A stretch of DNA of 64,000 nucleotides from Indibacter alkaliphilus LW1 (lineage in GTDB: Bacteria > Bacteroidota > Bacteroidia > Cytophagales > Cyclobacteriaceae). The first letter of the stretch is position 1. Every line of letters begins with the position of its first letter. The translations under genes were made by a program, and so were the position numbers. Below the pieces are notes generated by a model. It did no database searches. It was given only the letters and a program-made list of their open reading frames with translations, and was not told where the DNA came from. Positions 48,406-57,856 of the stretch are shown one piece after another. The stretch spans positions 5,294-69,293 of the forward strand of contig NZ_ALWO02000049.1 of NCBI RefSeq assembly GCF_000295935.2. Direction: 5' to 3'.

Positions 48406-50877
48406 TCAATTTTCGGTTTTCTTGAATTGATATACCTTCCCTTTTTCAGTGGGTATATCATAAACATGACCTTCCTCTATTTCAAGTAATTCCAATGAAA
48501 GGTTTGGGGCTAGAATAGGTTCTGGTGTAACTGCTACCGAATAAAATGTATTCTGATTTTCCCCATCAGCTGAAGACAGGGTTTTGCCATCTGAGAAAAC
48601 TAGGGATTCAGAAGACCTGATTCTCAAGTTTCCACCGAGTTTGGATTTGATACTGACTGATTCCAGGATCCCGTTGTTCCAAATCATGTCTACAATTTCG
48701 AAACCTCCTCTTGCCATTAGGCCCTTGACCTGACCCTTTGGCCAGGCATCCGGCAATGCTGGAAGTAAGTGGATTTCTCCATTGGCACTCTGAAGCAACA
48801 TCTCTGCAATTCCTGAGGTGCAGCCAAAGTTGCCATCAATTTGAAACGGAGGGTGGGCATCAAAAAGGTTGTTGTAGGAACCTCCTCCCTCAAATGCTCC
48901 TGTCACAGGAGAAAGTTGGTTTTGAATTAGCTTGTAGGCATGGTTGCCATCCAATAACCTCGCCCACCAATTGACCTTCCAGCCCATGCTCCAGCCTGTA
49001 GAGATATCTCCTCTGTGGATCAATGTGGTTTTTGAAGCTGAAGCCAATTCTGGGGTTCTGAAAGGTGAGATCTGGTTGGAAGGAAATAGGCCATAGAGGT
49101 GGGAAATATGGCGGTGATTATCTTCAGGGTCATCTATGTCATCCAGCCATTCCTGTAGCTGTCCATATTGGCCAATGTGCATAGGAGGGAGCCTATCTCT
49201 GTAAAGTTGAAGGGAATCCAAAAACGCATTGTCTTCACCTACCAATTCTCCTGCCTGCAAGACTGTGGTGAATACATCAAAAGCTATTTGGTTGTCCATA
49301 GTAGTACCTGCATCCAAAGAGGTGCCCTCGTGTGCCTTGGGGGCGTTTTCAGGAGATGTGCCAGGGTTGACCACCAACCAGTCATTTTCGGGATGTGGTA
49401 CCAGGAAGTCCATGTAGAAAAGAGCAGTTCCTTTCAGCACAGGATAAATTCTTTTCAGAAAATCACTATCACCTGTGTAAAGATAGTGTTCCCAAAGATG
49501 TTGGCTGATCCAGCCTCCACCTCCATTCCAAATTCCCCAGAAAATATCATCTACAGGGCCGGTAATTCTCCAGATATCTGTATTGTGGTGGGCCATCCAG
49601 CCTCTGGTGCCATACATTTCCTTGGCAGTTTTTTCACCGGTTTCGGCAAGTTCTTCCACCATTCTGAGAAAAGGTTCATGAAGTTCGGATAAATTGGTCC
49701 TTTCAGCAGGCCAATAGTTCATCTGAGCATTGATGTTGATGGTGTATTTGCTGTCCCAAGGTGGGTTGAGTCTGTGGTTCCAAATTCCCTGTAGGTTGGC
49801 AGGTTGCCCACCTGGCTGGGAAGAAGAAATCAAGAGGTACCTTCCGTACTGAAAATAGAGTGCCACCAAATGAGGGTCATTTCCGGTTTTGAAAGCTTTT
49901 AATCTTTCGTCTGTGGGAAGGCTTGCTGCCTCAGTAGTCCCAAGATCCAGACTTACCCTATCAAAGTATTTTCGGTAAGCCTCAACATGACGTTTTTTTA
50001 AGCTGTGATAATCTTGTTTGGCTGCATTTTTCAAAGCTTCCTTTGCTTTAAGAATTTCATCTCCTGAAATGTCATCGTAGCGTTGAAAATTGCTGGCCAT
50101 GGAGATATAGAGGTAAACAGAGTCGGCGCCGTTTACTTCTATGCCTTCATCAATTTCTGTCATTGTTCCTCCAAATGGTTTGATCTCCGCCAAAGCTTTG
50201 AATCTGACCAAACCCTCTACACCTTCATGGCTGGAAGTAGTACCGGACATTCCTAAGGTTGTAGAAGTTTCATGCTTAAGATTGGCTGTTTGATGAGGAC
50301 TTGAAAATTTGGATTCAAAATTCAATCCTCCTTTTTTGTCAGTGCTGAGCTTGACGATGATGATATCATCTGCAAGAGAGGCAAAAGATTCTCTGTAATA
50401 GGTATCACTGCCTATTTTGTAATGGGTCAGCTGTATGGCATTTTCAATATCCAGTTCCCTGTAATAGTTTTCCGGACTGTCATGTCCGCTAAATTGTAAA
50501 TGTAGATTTCCAACAGGCTGATACATCTGACCATTGGATTTTTTTGATTGTATGTTTTCTTTGGCGAGCTGTTCTGCCTTTTTGTACTCCCCATCAAAAA
50601 TCAGTTTTCTGATTTCCGGAAGGGCGGCCAATGCATCGGGGTTATCGTTGCGGTTAGGGCTACCCGACCATACCGTCTCTTCATTGAGCTGAATGATTTC
50701 CTCCGGATAATTTCCATATATCATGGCACCTAATCTGCCATTACCGATGGGAAGTGCGTTTTCCCAAGAATCTCCGGAAGATTGATTGTACCAAAGTTTA
50801 AGACCGGGATCATTCTGGGCCAAACTCTGGAGTACACAGAAAAAAAATAGCAGGGCAACAAATTCTTTTTTCAACAT
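48406..50877 (-). CDS. GH95 alpha-L-galactosidase or alpha-L-fucosidase
   Basis: A secreted 823-residue enzyme (signal [13 protein letters not shown]). GH95 blocks are complete: [19 protein letters not shown] after [90 protein letters not shown] and [20 protein letters not shown]. The catalytic asparagine pair is Asn381/Asn383. Two residues before the first Asn is Thr379, where the fucosidase AfcA has His; a Thr there is what I recall for the L-galactosidase of Bacteroides ovatus corn-xylan loci. With the LgoD-like gene in the same operon, alpha-L-galactosidase acting on complex xylan is the better reading. It is 158 bases downstream of SusD 4. Confidence 0.93.
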   Translation of the reverse strand: MLKKEFVALLFFFCVLQSLAQNDPGLKLWYNQSSGDSWENALPIGNGRLGAMIYGNYPEEIIQLNEETVWSGSPNRNDNPDALAALPEIRKLIFDGEYKKAEQLAKENIQSKKSNGQMYQPVGNLHLQFSGHDSPENYYRELDIENAIQLTHYKIGSDTYYRESFASLADDIIIVKLSTDKKGGLNFESKFSSPHQTANLKHETSTTLGMSGTTSSHEGVEGLVRFKALAEIKPFGGTMTEIDEGIEVNGADSVYLYISMASNFQRYDDISGDEILKAKEALKNAAKQDYHSLKKRHVEAYRKYFDRVSLDLGTTEAASLPTDERLKAFKTGNDPHLVALYFQYGRYLLISSSQPGGQPANLQGIWNHRLNPPWDSKYTININAQMNYWPAERTNLSELHEPFLRMVEELAETGEKTAKEMYGTRGWMAHHNTDIWRITGPVDDIFWGIWNGGGGWISQHLWEHYLYTGDSDFLKRIYPVLKGTALFYMDFLVPHPENDWLVVNPGTSPENAPKAHEGTSLDAGTTMDNQIAFDVFTTVLQAGELVGEDNAFLDSLQLYRDRLPPMHIGQYGQLQEWLDDIDDPEDNHRHISHLYGLFPSNQISPFRTPELASASKTTLIHRGDISTGWSMGWKVNWWARLLDGNHAYKLIQNQLSPVTGAFEGGGSYNNLFDAHPPFQIDGNFGCTSGIAEMLLQSANGEIHLLPALPDAWPKGQVKGLMARGGFEIVDMIWNNGILESVSIKSKLGGNLRIRSSESLVFSDGKTLSSADGENQNTFYSVAVTPEPILAPNLSLELLEIEEGHVYDIPTEKGKVYQFKKTEN

Positions 50878-50995
50878 AGGTTTAAGGAAAATCAGTTTTT
50901 GTCCGAATTTACCTTTTCCTGAGCTTATTATTCAGGTAAAAATAAGACGGAACTGTATAGGTTTGAAAGTTTCAATTTCACTATAAATATAAGAC

Positions 50996-51025
50996 GGATG
51001 GGCCGGAATATCGTCCGGCCCATCC
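50996..51025 (-). terminator. Strong hairpin between SusD 4 and GH95
   Basis: Perfect 12-bp GC-rich stem GGATGGGCCGGA / TCCGGCCCATCC with a 6-base loop, 10 bases after the SusD stop. The T-tract is weak (TCTTATATTTATAG), so it may only attenuate or protect the susCD mRNA, giving more transporter than enzyme. Confidence 0.65.
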
Positions 51026-51035
51026 TAAAAAGAAG

Positions 51036-52730
51036 TTAATATCCTGGACTTTGTGTGATTTCAGGATTTCTTAATATTTCATTCAATTCTATAGGAAGGA
51101 AATACATCTTTTCTTCAAAGACTCTTTCCAGTAACTGGATTTCTACGTAGGTTTTTTCACCCGTATTCAGGTCTTTGATAATGTCCATTCCTCTTATCGG
51201 TCTGTTTTCAATATCCGGAGCAATCTTCCATCTTCTGACATCCCAATATCTATGCTCTTCGAATGCCAACTCTATTCTTCTTTCATTATAGATTCTTTGT
51301 CTCAATTCATCTCCTGAGACATTGTCAGGAATAGGGGGCATGTTGACCCTTTCCCTTACCATGGAAAGATAAGTGCGGGCAGTAGCCTCATCACCCAACT
51401 CGAATTTGGCTTCAGCATAGTTGAGGTAAATTTCTCCCAATCTAAATATGATCCAGGGGTTAGTGTATGGTTCTTGCCAATTCAGTGGTACACCTTCTTC
51501 AGGCATGAATTTCTTCAGGACATAATTGGTCCTTGGATTATCCCCACTTTGCCTGTAGGAATCAAATCCCCAAGACTCACCATCTTCAGCTACCCACATT
51601 TCGAATGTATCTCCGTGATATACTGCCTCATCGTGGATGATGGTGGCAGCAAATCTAGGGTCCCTATTTGCATAAGGGTTTTGAGGGTCATAGCCTGAGG
51701 CAGGATTGATGGTTTTTTGCCCATTGTTGAAAATGAATGGAGGTTCTCCATTGATCATGTCATAATCATCCACCAGGTTCTGAGATGGTCCGTTGCTGGC
51801 CCACCAGCCCCCATAGGCCCCATATCTTCGGTTCAGATTGTGCATAGGTGCCTGATGAAATGCTCCTGGAGAGGTGGCAAAAGGCCTTGCAAATATGATT
51901 TCATTGTTGGCACTTCCTGTAGGTTGATTGAACAGGGTGCTGTAATCCGGATGTAAGGAATAGCTGGAATTGATCAGTTCCTCAGCAGCATCTGCAGCTT
52001 TTTGCCATCTTGATCTGTCATTGGCTTCATTGAAAAGGGGAGAAGCGGCATAGAGAAACAAGCGGGACTTTAAGGCAAGGGCAGCATCTCTGGTAGCTCT
52101 TCCAAAATTCCCATCGGTGGTCTGATACCTTTGGGCCAAGTCGGGCATGGCTTCATTCAAATCATTTTCAATAAATTCAACACATTCTTCAAAACTTGAT
52201 CTAGCAAAGGTCATTTCTGCTCCCAGTTCATAACTTCTGTCCACTATGGGAACACCACCGAATCTTTCTACCAAAAGAAAGTAAATGTAAGCCCTGAGGA
52301 ACTTTGCCTCCGCGACCAATTGCTCTTTGTTGTTGAGGGAAATTTCTAATGTTTCCATCTGCTCCAAAAAGATATTGATCCTTCGGAGGTATTGGAAAGC
52401 AGTGTTCCAATAATATAAGCCCCCGCCACCAGTCCAATGATCGTTGGCAACAGCACCTACATTGTCAGGTCTAAGCTGCCCAGTAGGAATGATTCCGATA
52501 TCCCAGTTGATGGCGCAAAATGCCTCATCGGTGGCTTTGGAAAGCATGTGAATATTGAATCCGTGGAGTATGCTATTGTATAGGGCAGTGTGATAGGCAT
52601 TGATCAGGTTTGGATCATTCCAAACAGCCTCTTCCGATACCCTGTCTTGTGGCAGGACATCAAGTATATCATCATTACATGCTGAAAATAAAAACAATGT
52701 AATGAAAAGGTATATAAGTTGTTTTTTCAT
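51036..52730 (-). CDS. Fourth SusD-like lipoprotein
   Basis: 564 residues with lipobox Cys18 (ITLFLFSAC then NDDILDVLPQ). SusD blocks: LVAEAKFLRAYIYFLLVERFG, ALALKSRLFLYAASPLFNE, PYANRDPRFAATIIHD, LGEIYLNYAEAKFELG and RIELAFEEHRYWDVRRWK. It follows its SusC by 11 bases. It forms the glycan-binding lid of transporter 4, within the operon that also carries GH95 and two sugar dehydrogenases. Confidence 0.95.
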   Translation of the reverse strand: MKKQLIYLFITLFLFSACNDDILDVLPQDRVSEEAVWNDPNLINAYHTALYNSILHGFNIHMLSKATDEAFCAINWDIGIIPTGQLRPDNVGAVANDHWTGGGGLYYWNTAFQYLRRINIFLEQMETLEISLNNKEQLVAEAKFLRAYIYFLLVERFGGVPIVDRSYELGAEMTFARSSFEECVEFIENDLNEAMPDLAQRYQTTDGNFGRATRDAALALKSRLFLYAASPLFNEANDRSRWQKAADAAEELINSSYSLHPDYSTLFNQPTGSANNEIIFARPFATSPGAFHQAPMHNLNRRYGAYGGWWASNGPSQNLVDDYDMINGEPPFIFNNGQKTINPASGYDPQNPYANRDPRFAATIIHDEAVYHGDTFEMWVAEDGESWGFDSYRQSGDNPRTNYVLKKFMPEEGVPLNWQEPYTNPWIIFRLGEIYLNYAEAKFELGDEATARTYLSMVRERVNMPPIPDNVSGDELRQRIYNERRIELAFEEHRYWDVRRWKIAPDIENRPIRGMDIIKDLNTGEKTYVEIQLLERVFEEKMYFLPIELNEILRNPEITQSPGY

Positions 52731-52741
52731 TTCAGTAAGGG

Positions 52742-55700
52742 TTAAAATTTAACATTGACGCCTAGATTCATCAATCTCAGCTGTGGATAAAATAGAAATC
52801 CTCCACTTGCTTCAGGGTCGGCCCATTTGATCTCTCTGGACCATGTAAGTAGGTTAAAGCCACTGGCAAATACCCGGGCGTCAGTCAATCCGATTCTGGA
52901 AATCAAACCTTTTGGAAGTGAATAGCCTAGCTCGACATTTTTGAGCCTTACAAAAGTGGCATCAAATAGCCACATGGTATTGGCTCCTGGTTCTAAAGCA
53001 TCTGCTCTTGGCATGCTTCCACCCGGATTGTCTACCGTCCATCTATCAGTTGCCCTAGCTACTGTAGAGTTGTCAAATGCGGCATTTCCCAGTACAGCAA
53101 ACCTGTCGTCATAATTGATCACATTGGTCTGTCCTTGGAAGAAGACTGTCAGGTCAAAATTCCTGTATTGAAGATCAAAGTTAAGTCCGAAAACATACTC
53201 TGGAATATTGGTGAAATGATGTCTGAACCTGTCATTTCCGTCGATCACCCCATCTCCATTCAGGTCTACAAACCTCAAATCTCCTACCTGTGCATTGGGT
53301 AAGTGTGGATAGCTTTCCAACTCTTCCTGGCTACTGAAAATCCCATCGGCTTGATAAAATAGCCCAGCACCTACAGGTCTACCTGTCTGGTTCATTCTTT
53401 CCTCCTGATTGGGAACTTCATCCATAAAGATTACCTCGCTTCTGGCAAAGGCAACATTCCCGCGTACTACAGCACTCAGCTCGCCGAAATTTTTCTGGCT
53501 GGTCAAAGTCAGCTCATAACCGCGGTTGTTGATTTCCCCGATGTTTTCGTCAGGAAGACCTGGAAATCCGAAGACATTGCTGACGGATACATTTCTGGTG
53601 GCAAGGATATTGGATCTTCTCTCCTGAAACACAGTGAATTCAACACCCAATGCTCCTCTCCAAAGTATGGATTCCAATCCAAAATCTACTTTTTCACTTA
53701 CCTCCCAAGTAATAAAGGGATTAGGAAGCACTCCGGGGTTAACTCCGGGATTTACATTGCCTCCAAAAGGGAAGTTTCCACCAAAAGTAAATGCCTGAAG
53801 ATGTTGAAAAGGTGCCACCAAGTCATTTCCAATCTGTCCATAAGAACCTCTAATTTTCAGTTGATTCACAAAGTCAACATTGTCCATAAAAGACTCTTCC
53901 GAAATCCTCCATCCTGCAGATACTCCAGGGAAGAAACCATATCTGCTGCCTTCTGGAAAACGTTGTGAACCATCATACCTGAAAAGGAACTCCAAAAGGT
54001 ACTTGCCATCATAGTCATAGTTGAATCTACCAAAGTAATTATTGTAGCCACCAAGAATAGTAGATCCACCTGTGTTCATGTCATCAGTGTCACTGCTTCC
54101 GGCATTGATCTGATCAATGGCAGAACTCACAAAATTTCTTCTGAAGGCATAAACCCAATTGTGAAAATCTTGCTGTTGCTCCGTTCCCAGCAAAACTCCC
54201 AAGTAATGCTTGTCAATGACTTTGCTGTAGTTTAGCCTGAAATTATAAAGTTGGGTGGTGAGTTTTCGGTTTGTCTGACCCAGTTCAGGTGCCGAAACTC
54301 CCGTTCCCATGATTTCATCATATTCACCGGTTTGGGTATTGAATTCATGGAATGAATAAGGAGTTCTCCACCTTCTTTCGATTTGGTGGTTCACATCATA
54401 GTTATAGCTTGCTTCTAGCTTAAGCCCATCGATAAATGGCACATCGTAAGTGGCTGTAAATGTGGAGAAAATTGGTGAATCATCTCTATTGAGATACCCT
54501 CTTTGGTTCATAAGTAGTGGGTTTTCACCCAATCTTCCCGGAGCAATCAATCCATTGGGATACACCGCCGGCAAAGTCGGATTGGCCTGAAAGATATTGT
54601 GGAAGTTTACCCAAACCTCATCATTGGTGGCTACTGAACCAAAAGTCCTGTTGTTGAGCAATGCAGATACATTGGCCCCAACTTTCAGATTTTCCGTCAA
54701 CTTCACATTGACGTTAACCCGCATGTTGTGTTGTTGAAATTCTGTGGGGTCATTTACAAGGCTTCCATCTTGGTAAACCGTTCCATAAGAAAGGAAGTAG
54801 TCGATATTTTCTGTGCCACCTCTCGCGGAAAGGTTCACCCTTCTTTGTATAGAATAGGGTTTGATGGCTTCTTGTGCCCAATTGGTATTCGGATAACTTA
54901 CCGGATCAGAGCCATCTCTGAATCTATCGATGGCAGATTGTGAAAATGGAGCTGACCAAGTGTCCAGATCAGGGCGTCCGGCCCTGTACCAGGCACCTTC
55001 ATTGTACACTTCTGCAAATGTAGGTGCATCCAGCATTTCGGGTACCATGGTAGGTTGCTGAAAGGCGTGGTTATAAGAGAGATTAAATTCTGGTTTTCCT
55101 TTTGCACCTGTTTTGGTAGTGATCAGAATGACTCCATTTGCTGCCCTGGCTCCATAAATTGCAGCTGAGGCGTCTTTAAGTACGGAAACACTCTCTATAT
55201 CTTCGGGGTTTAACCGGGCCATTTCTGCCCTAGGTACGCCATCGATGATAATAAGGGGGGCATTGTTGCCAAAGGTGGCCACGCCTCGTATCAGAAGATT
55301 GGGATCATCCCTTCCAGGCTCCCCTGTTCTTTGGTTTACGGTCAAGCCGGGAAGTCGTCCTGCAAGGTTAGCAGAGACATTGGCAGATGGGCTCCGCCTG
55401 ATTTCGTCACCCTGGATGGCCACCACAGATCCTGTCATGGTTTCCTTACGCTGCTCACCATATCCCACTACGACTACTTCACTGAGCTGGGCCAAGTCAG
55501 ATTCCAGCTCTATATCTATGACAGAATTGTTGTTGACTTGAGATTCAATGGTCCTGAATCCAATAAAACTAAATTGTAAAATGGCATCTGAGCCTACGGA
55601 GATGGTGTACTTGCCATCAATGTCTGTTACAGTACCGTTGGTGGTGCCTTTTTCGATGACATTGACTCCTGGAATTGGGTCACCTTCACTATCGGTGACC

Positions 55701-55837
55701 AAGCCTGAAACATTCTGTTGCGCCATTGCCTGTTGGAAGCTGCAAAAAACAAATACCCACAGGTACATCTGTTTTTTGGCAACAACTTTCCACAACTGCA
55801 AAATGCAACATTTTGCATGAGATAAAGATGTTTTCAT
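52742..55837 (-). CDS. Fourth SusC-like TonB-dependent transporter
   Basis: 1031 residues: signal region ending QQAMAQQ, regulatory-like domain (VSGLVTDSEGDPIPGVNVI), TonB-box-like LSEVVVVGYGEQRKETM, plug (LAGRLPGLTVNQRTGEPG, AANGVILITTKTG) and barrel ending LRLMNLGVNVKF. First gene of the minus-strand operon SusC-SusD-GH95-SDR-LgoD. The upstream region up to LacI 2 holds a large palindrome and a nested hairpin. The imported glycan is probably an L-galactose- (or L-fucose-) bearing xylan fragment, from the enzymes downstream. Confidence 0.95.
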   Translation of the reverse strand: MKTSLSHAKCCILQLWKVVAKKQMYLWVFVFCSFQQAMAQQNVSGLVTDSEGDPIPGVNVIEKGTTNGTVTDIDGKYTISVGSDAILQFSFIGFRTIESQVNNNSVIDIELESDLAQLSEVVVVGYGEQRKETMTGSVVAIQGDEIRRSPSANVSANLAGRLPGLTVNQRTGEPGRDDPNLLIRGVATFGNNAPLIIIDGVPRAEMARLNPEDIESVSVLKDASAAIYGARAANGVILITTKTGAKGKPEFNLSYNHAFQQPTMVPEMLDAPTFAEVYNEGAWYRAGRPDLDTWSAPFSQSAIDRFRDGSDPVSYPNTNWAQEAIKPYSIQRRVNLSARGGTENIDYFLSYGTVYQDGSLVNDPTEFQQHNMRVNVNVKLTENLKVGANVSALLNNRTFGSVATNDEVWVNFHNIFQANPTLPAVYPNGLIAPGRLGENPLLMNQRGYLNRDDSPIFSTFTATYDVPFIDGLKLEASYNYDVNHQIERRWRTPYSFHEFNTQTGEYDEIMGTGVSAPELGQTNRKLTTQLYNFRLNYSKVIDKHYLGVLLGTEQQQDFHNWVYAFRRNFVSSAIDQINAGSSDTDDMNTGGSTILGGYNNYFGRFNYDYDGKYLLEFLFRYDGSQRFPEGSRYGFFPGVSAGWRISEESFMDNVDFVNQLKIRGSYGQIGNDLVAPFQHLQAFTFGGNFPFGGNVNPGVNPGVLPNPFITWEVSEKVDFGLESILWRGALGVEFTVFQERRSNILATRNVSVSNVFGFPGLPDENIGEINNRGYELTLTSQKNFGELSAVVRGNVAFARSEVIFMDEVPNQEERMNQTGRPVGAGLFYQADGIFSSQEELESYPHLPNAQVGDLRFVDLNGDGVIDGNDRFRHHFTNIPEYVFGLNFDLQYRNFDLTVFFQGQTNVINYDDRFAVLGNAAFDNSTVARATDRWTVDNPGGSMPRADALEPGANTMWLFDATFVRLKNVELGYSLPKGLISRIGLTDARVFASGFNLLTWSREIKWADPEASGGFLFYPQLRLMNLGVNVKF

Positions 55838-55905
55838 TGGTTGATTATTTTGGGTTTGAGGCTGATAATTTTACCCTTTTGGGTTCTGATTTTCAGACAT
55901 TTTTG

Positions 55906-55983
55906 TATTGACAGCAATCAACACATTAGGAGGGTTATATATAGTTATCGGTATATAATTTCCTAATTGATATGCTGTCAATA
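55906..55983 (-). promoter_or_regulatory. Nested inverted repeats upstream of SusC 4
   Basis: Three pairs of arms are nested around one centre: TATTGACAGCA (55906-55916) with 55973-55983, ATTAGG (55925-55930) with 55962-55967, and TTATATA (55935-55941) with 55952-55958. As RNA this would be one extended interrupted hairpin starting 69 bases before the SusC start; as DNA it could be paired regulator sites. Role unknown. Confidence 0.5.
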
Positions 55984-56069
55984 GATAATTGCAATAAGTT
56001 ATCTTGTACCGGTATGATATTTTGAATTTTATAATTTAGAAAATGGCTTGCAAACGATTGAAAAAGTTT

Positions 56070-56105
56070 ATTTACACAAACCTTTGCGCAAAGGTTTGTG
56101 TAAAT
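56070..56105. promoter_or_regulatory. Perfect 36-bp palindrome, candidate LacI 2 operator
   Basis: The half-site ATTTACACAAACCTTTGC (56070-56087) is followed without spacer by its exact reverse complement. The centre TTTGCGCAAA has the CG-centred symmetry of LacI-family operators. It lies about midway between the start codons of SusC 4 (233 bases away) and LacI 2 (228 bases away). No T-run flanks it, so it is not a terminator. Confidence 0.65.
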
Positions 56106-56332
56106 CCCATTTTATATTTAAAAATATAGTTTTATTCATAATTACCGGATCGCTCATTTACTTAAAATTTTTCATTGGGAAAAAATTGGTTCAGTTTATA
56201 TGCTTTTTGATTCCGTAAATACCCATCTGGAGTGTATTGATATAATAAGTCGGAAGGCTGCTGGATTTTTTTCTTAACTTCAATTTTATAAAAACTCAAT
56301 CACCTACATGTTCAACCTCAATCATTCAAATT

Positions 56333-57361
56333 ATGGGAAGAAAAAGAGTTTCTCTTAAGGATATTGCGAATGAGTTGGGGGTTTCTATTTCCACGGTTTC
56401 TAGAGGACTCAAGGATCACTATGATATAAGCCCTGAGCTCAAGAAGAAAATCAAAGACCTGGCTGAGAAATGGAATTATACTCCAAACCCATTGGCAATG
56501 GGCTTATTAAAGCAGAAAACCAACACCATTGGCGTCATTGTTCCGGATATTGTAACTTACTTTTATGCCTCTATTATTAGTGGCATTGAAAGTTTGGCTA
56601 CTGAGCATGGGTATTATATTGTGATTGCATCTTCTCAGGAATCATTCAAAAAAGAAAAGGAAAACCTGAGGAATCTGCTCGACCTAAGGGTGGATGGGCT
56701 TATTGTTTGTCTGTCGCAGGATACAGATACATTTGAGCATTTTGACGAAATAATTGAAGAAGAAATTCCATTGGTTTTTTTTGACAGGATCTGTAGGCAG
56801 CAGGAGGTTTCATCAGTGATCATTGACAATGTTTCGGCGGCAAAAGAATTGACCATACATCTTATCCAAAACGGCTGTAAAAATATTGCCCATATTGCAG
56901 GACCCGAACATTTGAATATTTCCAAAGAAAGGATTGAAGGCTATAAAATGGGCCTTGATGAATGTAGCCTACCATATAGACCTGAATTGATGGTGCATTG
57001 CAACCTGAGTATAGCCGATGCTGCAAAAGTGACCAATGAACTTTTGGACAGGAATCCTGTACCCGACGCTATATTTGGTGTAAATGATACGGTTATTTTT
57101 TCCGCGATGAAAGAAATCAAAAAAAGAAAGCTAAGGGTGCCTGAGGATGTAGCCTTAGTGGGTTTTACGGATGAATTTCATGCTACCGTTGTAGAGCCGA
57201 ACCTTACAGCTGTGACTCACCCTACCTTCGAAATGGGGAGAGAGGCTTTTTCTCTGTTATTGGAAGATATGGATGAGAAAAAGGAAAATTCAGTCCGTCA
57301 GACAGTTTTGCAGGCTAAATTGATACCCAGAGAATCTTCGGTCAAAAAAATCTTTGGCTAA
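56333..57361 (+). CDS. LacI-family transcriptional regulator 2
   Basis: A 342-residue regulator with N-terminal HTH (VSLKDIANELGVSISTVSRGL) and a PBP1-like effector domain (TIGVIVPDIVTYFYASII, DGLIVCLSQDTD, PEDVALVGFTDEFHATVVEP). Its recognition helix (VSISTVSRGL) differs from that of LacI 1 (LSPATVSRAL), and the TGAAATCGATT boxes are absent here, so it should have its own operator. The 36-bp palindrome in the gap to the divergent SusC 4 operon is the obvious candidate. It probably senses L-galactose, L-fucose or an oligosaccharide carrying it; that is inference from the operon. Confidence 0.93.
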   Translation: MGRKRVSLKDIANELGVSISTVSRGLKDHYDISPELKKKIKDLAEKWNYTPNPLAMGLLKQKTNTIGVIVPDIVTYFYASIISGIESLATEHGYYIVIASSQESFKKEKENLRNLLDLRVDGLIVCLSQDTDTFEHFDEIIEEEIPLVFFDRICRQQEVSSVIIDNVSAAKELTIHLIQNGCKNIAHIAGPEHLNISKERIEGYKMGLDECSLPYRPELMVHCNLSIADAAKVTNELLDRNPVPDAIFGVNDTVIFSAMKEIKKRKLRVPEDVALVGFTDEFHATVVEPNLTAVTHPTFEMGREAFSLLLEDMDEKKENSVRQTVLQAKLIPRESSVKKIFG

Positions 57362-57622
57362 ATAGCAAAGTTTATTCAGATAGCCTGTATCCAAAGCAGA
57401 AAGTTGAAAATCAAGCCTATGATAATCAGAAATCTGTATCTGTATTTTTGATTTTTCATATTATTCCCTGCTGCTTAGGACAAGAATAGGGGTGACTTAA
57501 TCCTCTCGCAAAAAAATGTGTCCAAACCCGTAGATTTTGGGACGAAACCAGTTTTTGTGTGGGTATCAAAGATAAAAAGACAAAAATACAGGACCTGAGC
57601 CCCAATTTTTCAATTGATATTT
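57362..57622. other. Gap after LacI 2
   Basis: 261 AT-rich bases; I see no gene, clear terminator or repeat here. Confidence 0.4.
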
Positions 57623-57826
57623 TTAATCCGCTTTGATGGCTTTGATAGGATTGGAGACCGCTGCTTTGAAAGATTGAAAACTGATGGTAAACCAGGCAAT
57701 CAACATGACCAATATTCCTGCCCAAAGAAAGCTGAAAATCTTTACTCCTACCCTGAATGCAAAGTTTAGCAACCACCACTTTTCCACTAAAACAAACTGT
57801 TTGGTAAATTCCGTTTGCCCACCCAC
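57623..57826 (-). pseudogene. Remnant of a MacB/FtsX-type ABC permease (C-terminal end only)
   Basis: The minus-strand frame encodes about 65 residues that match the last membrane helix and tail of Bacteroidota FtsX-like permeases: WWLLNFAFRVGVKIFSFLWA, then a hydrophobic helix, then ISFQSFKAAVSNPIKAIKAD at the stop. Intact proteins are about 800 residues and end in the same SxxAxxxNPxKxLxxE manner. Nothing upstream of EKWW is recognisable; the frame has only a GTG start and the helicase gene begins next door. It is most simply a truncated leftover from a deletion or rearrangement at the edge of the polysaccharide locus. Confidence 0.7.
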
Positions 57827-57856
57827 TTATCTTTTAAATTCAACTATCTTCGTAGC

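Larger units (their letters stand above)
55838..56332. other. Divergent regulatory region between SusC 4 and LacI 2
   Basis: 495 bases without a gene. It holds a 78-base nested inverted repeat (55906-55983) and a perfect 36-bp palindrome (56070-56105). Both are described separately. Confidence 0.75.

Noticed and set aside
55245-55820. Long plus-strand frames opposite the SusC 4 N terminus
   Set aside because: Shadows of the conserved regulatory-like domain and plug of SusC on the other strand.
57815-57856. TTG start for the helicase
   Set aside because: The ATG at 57857 gives the normal helicase N terminus; the extra 14 residues have no homologous feature.
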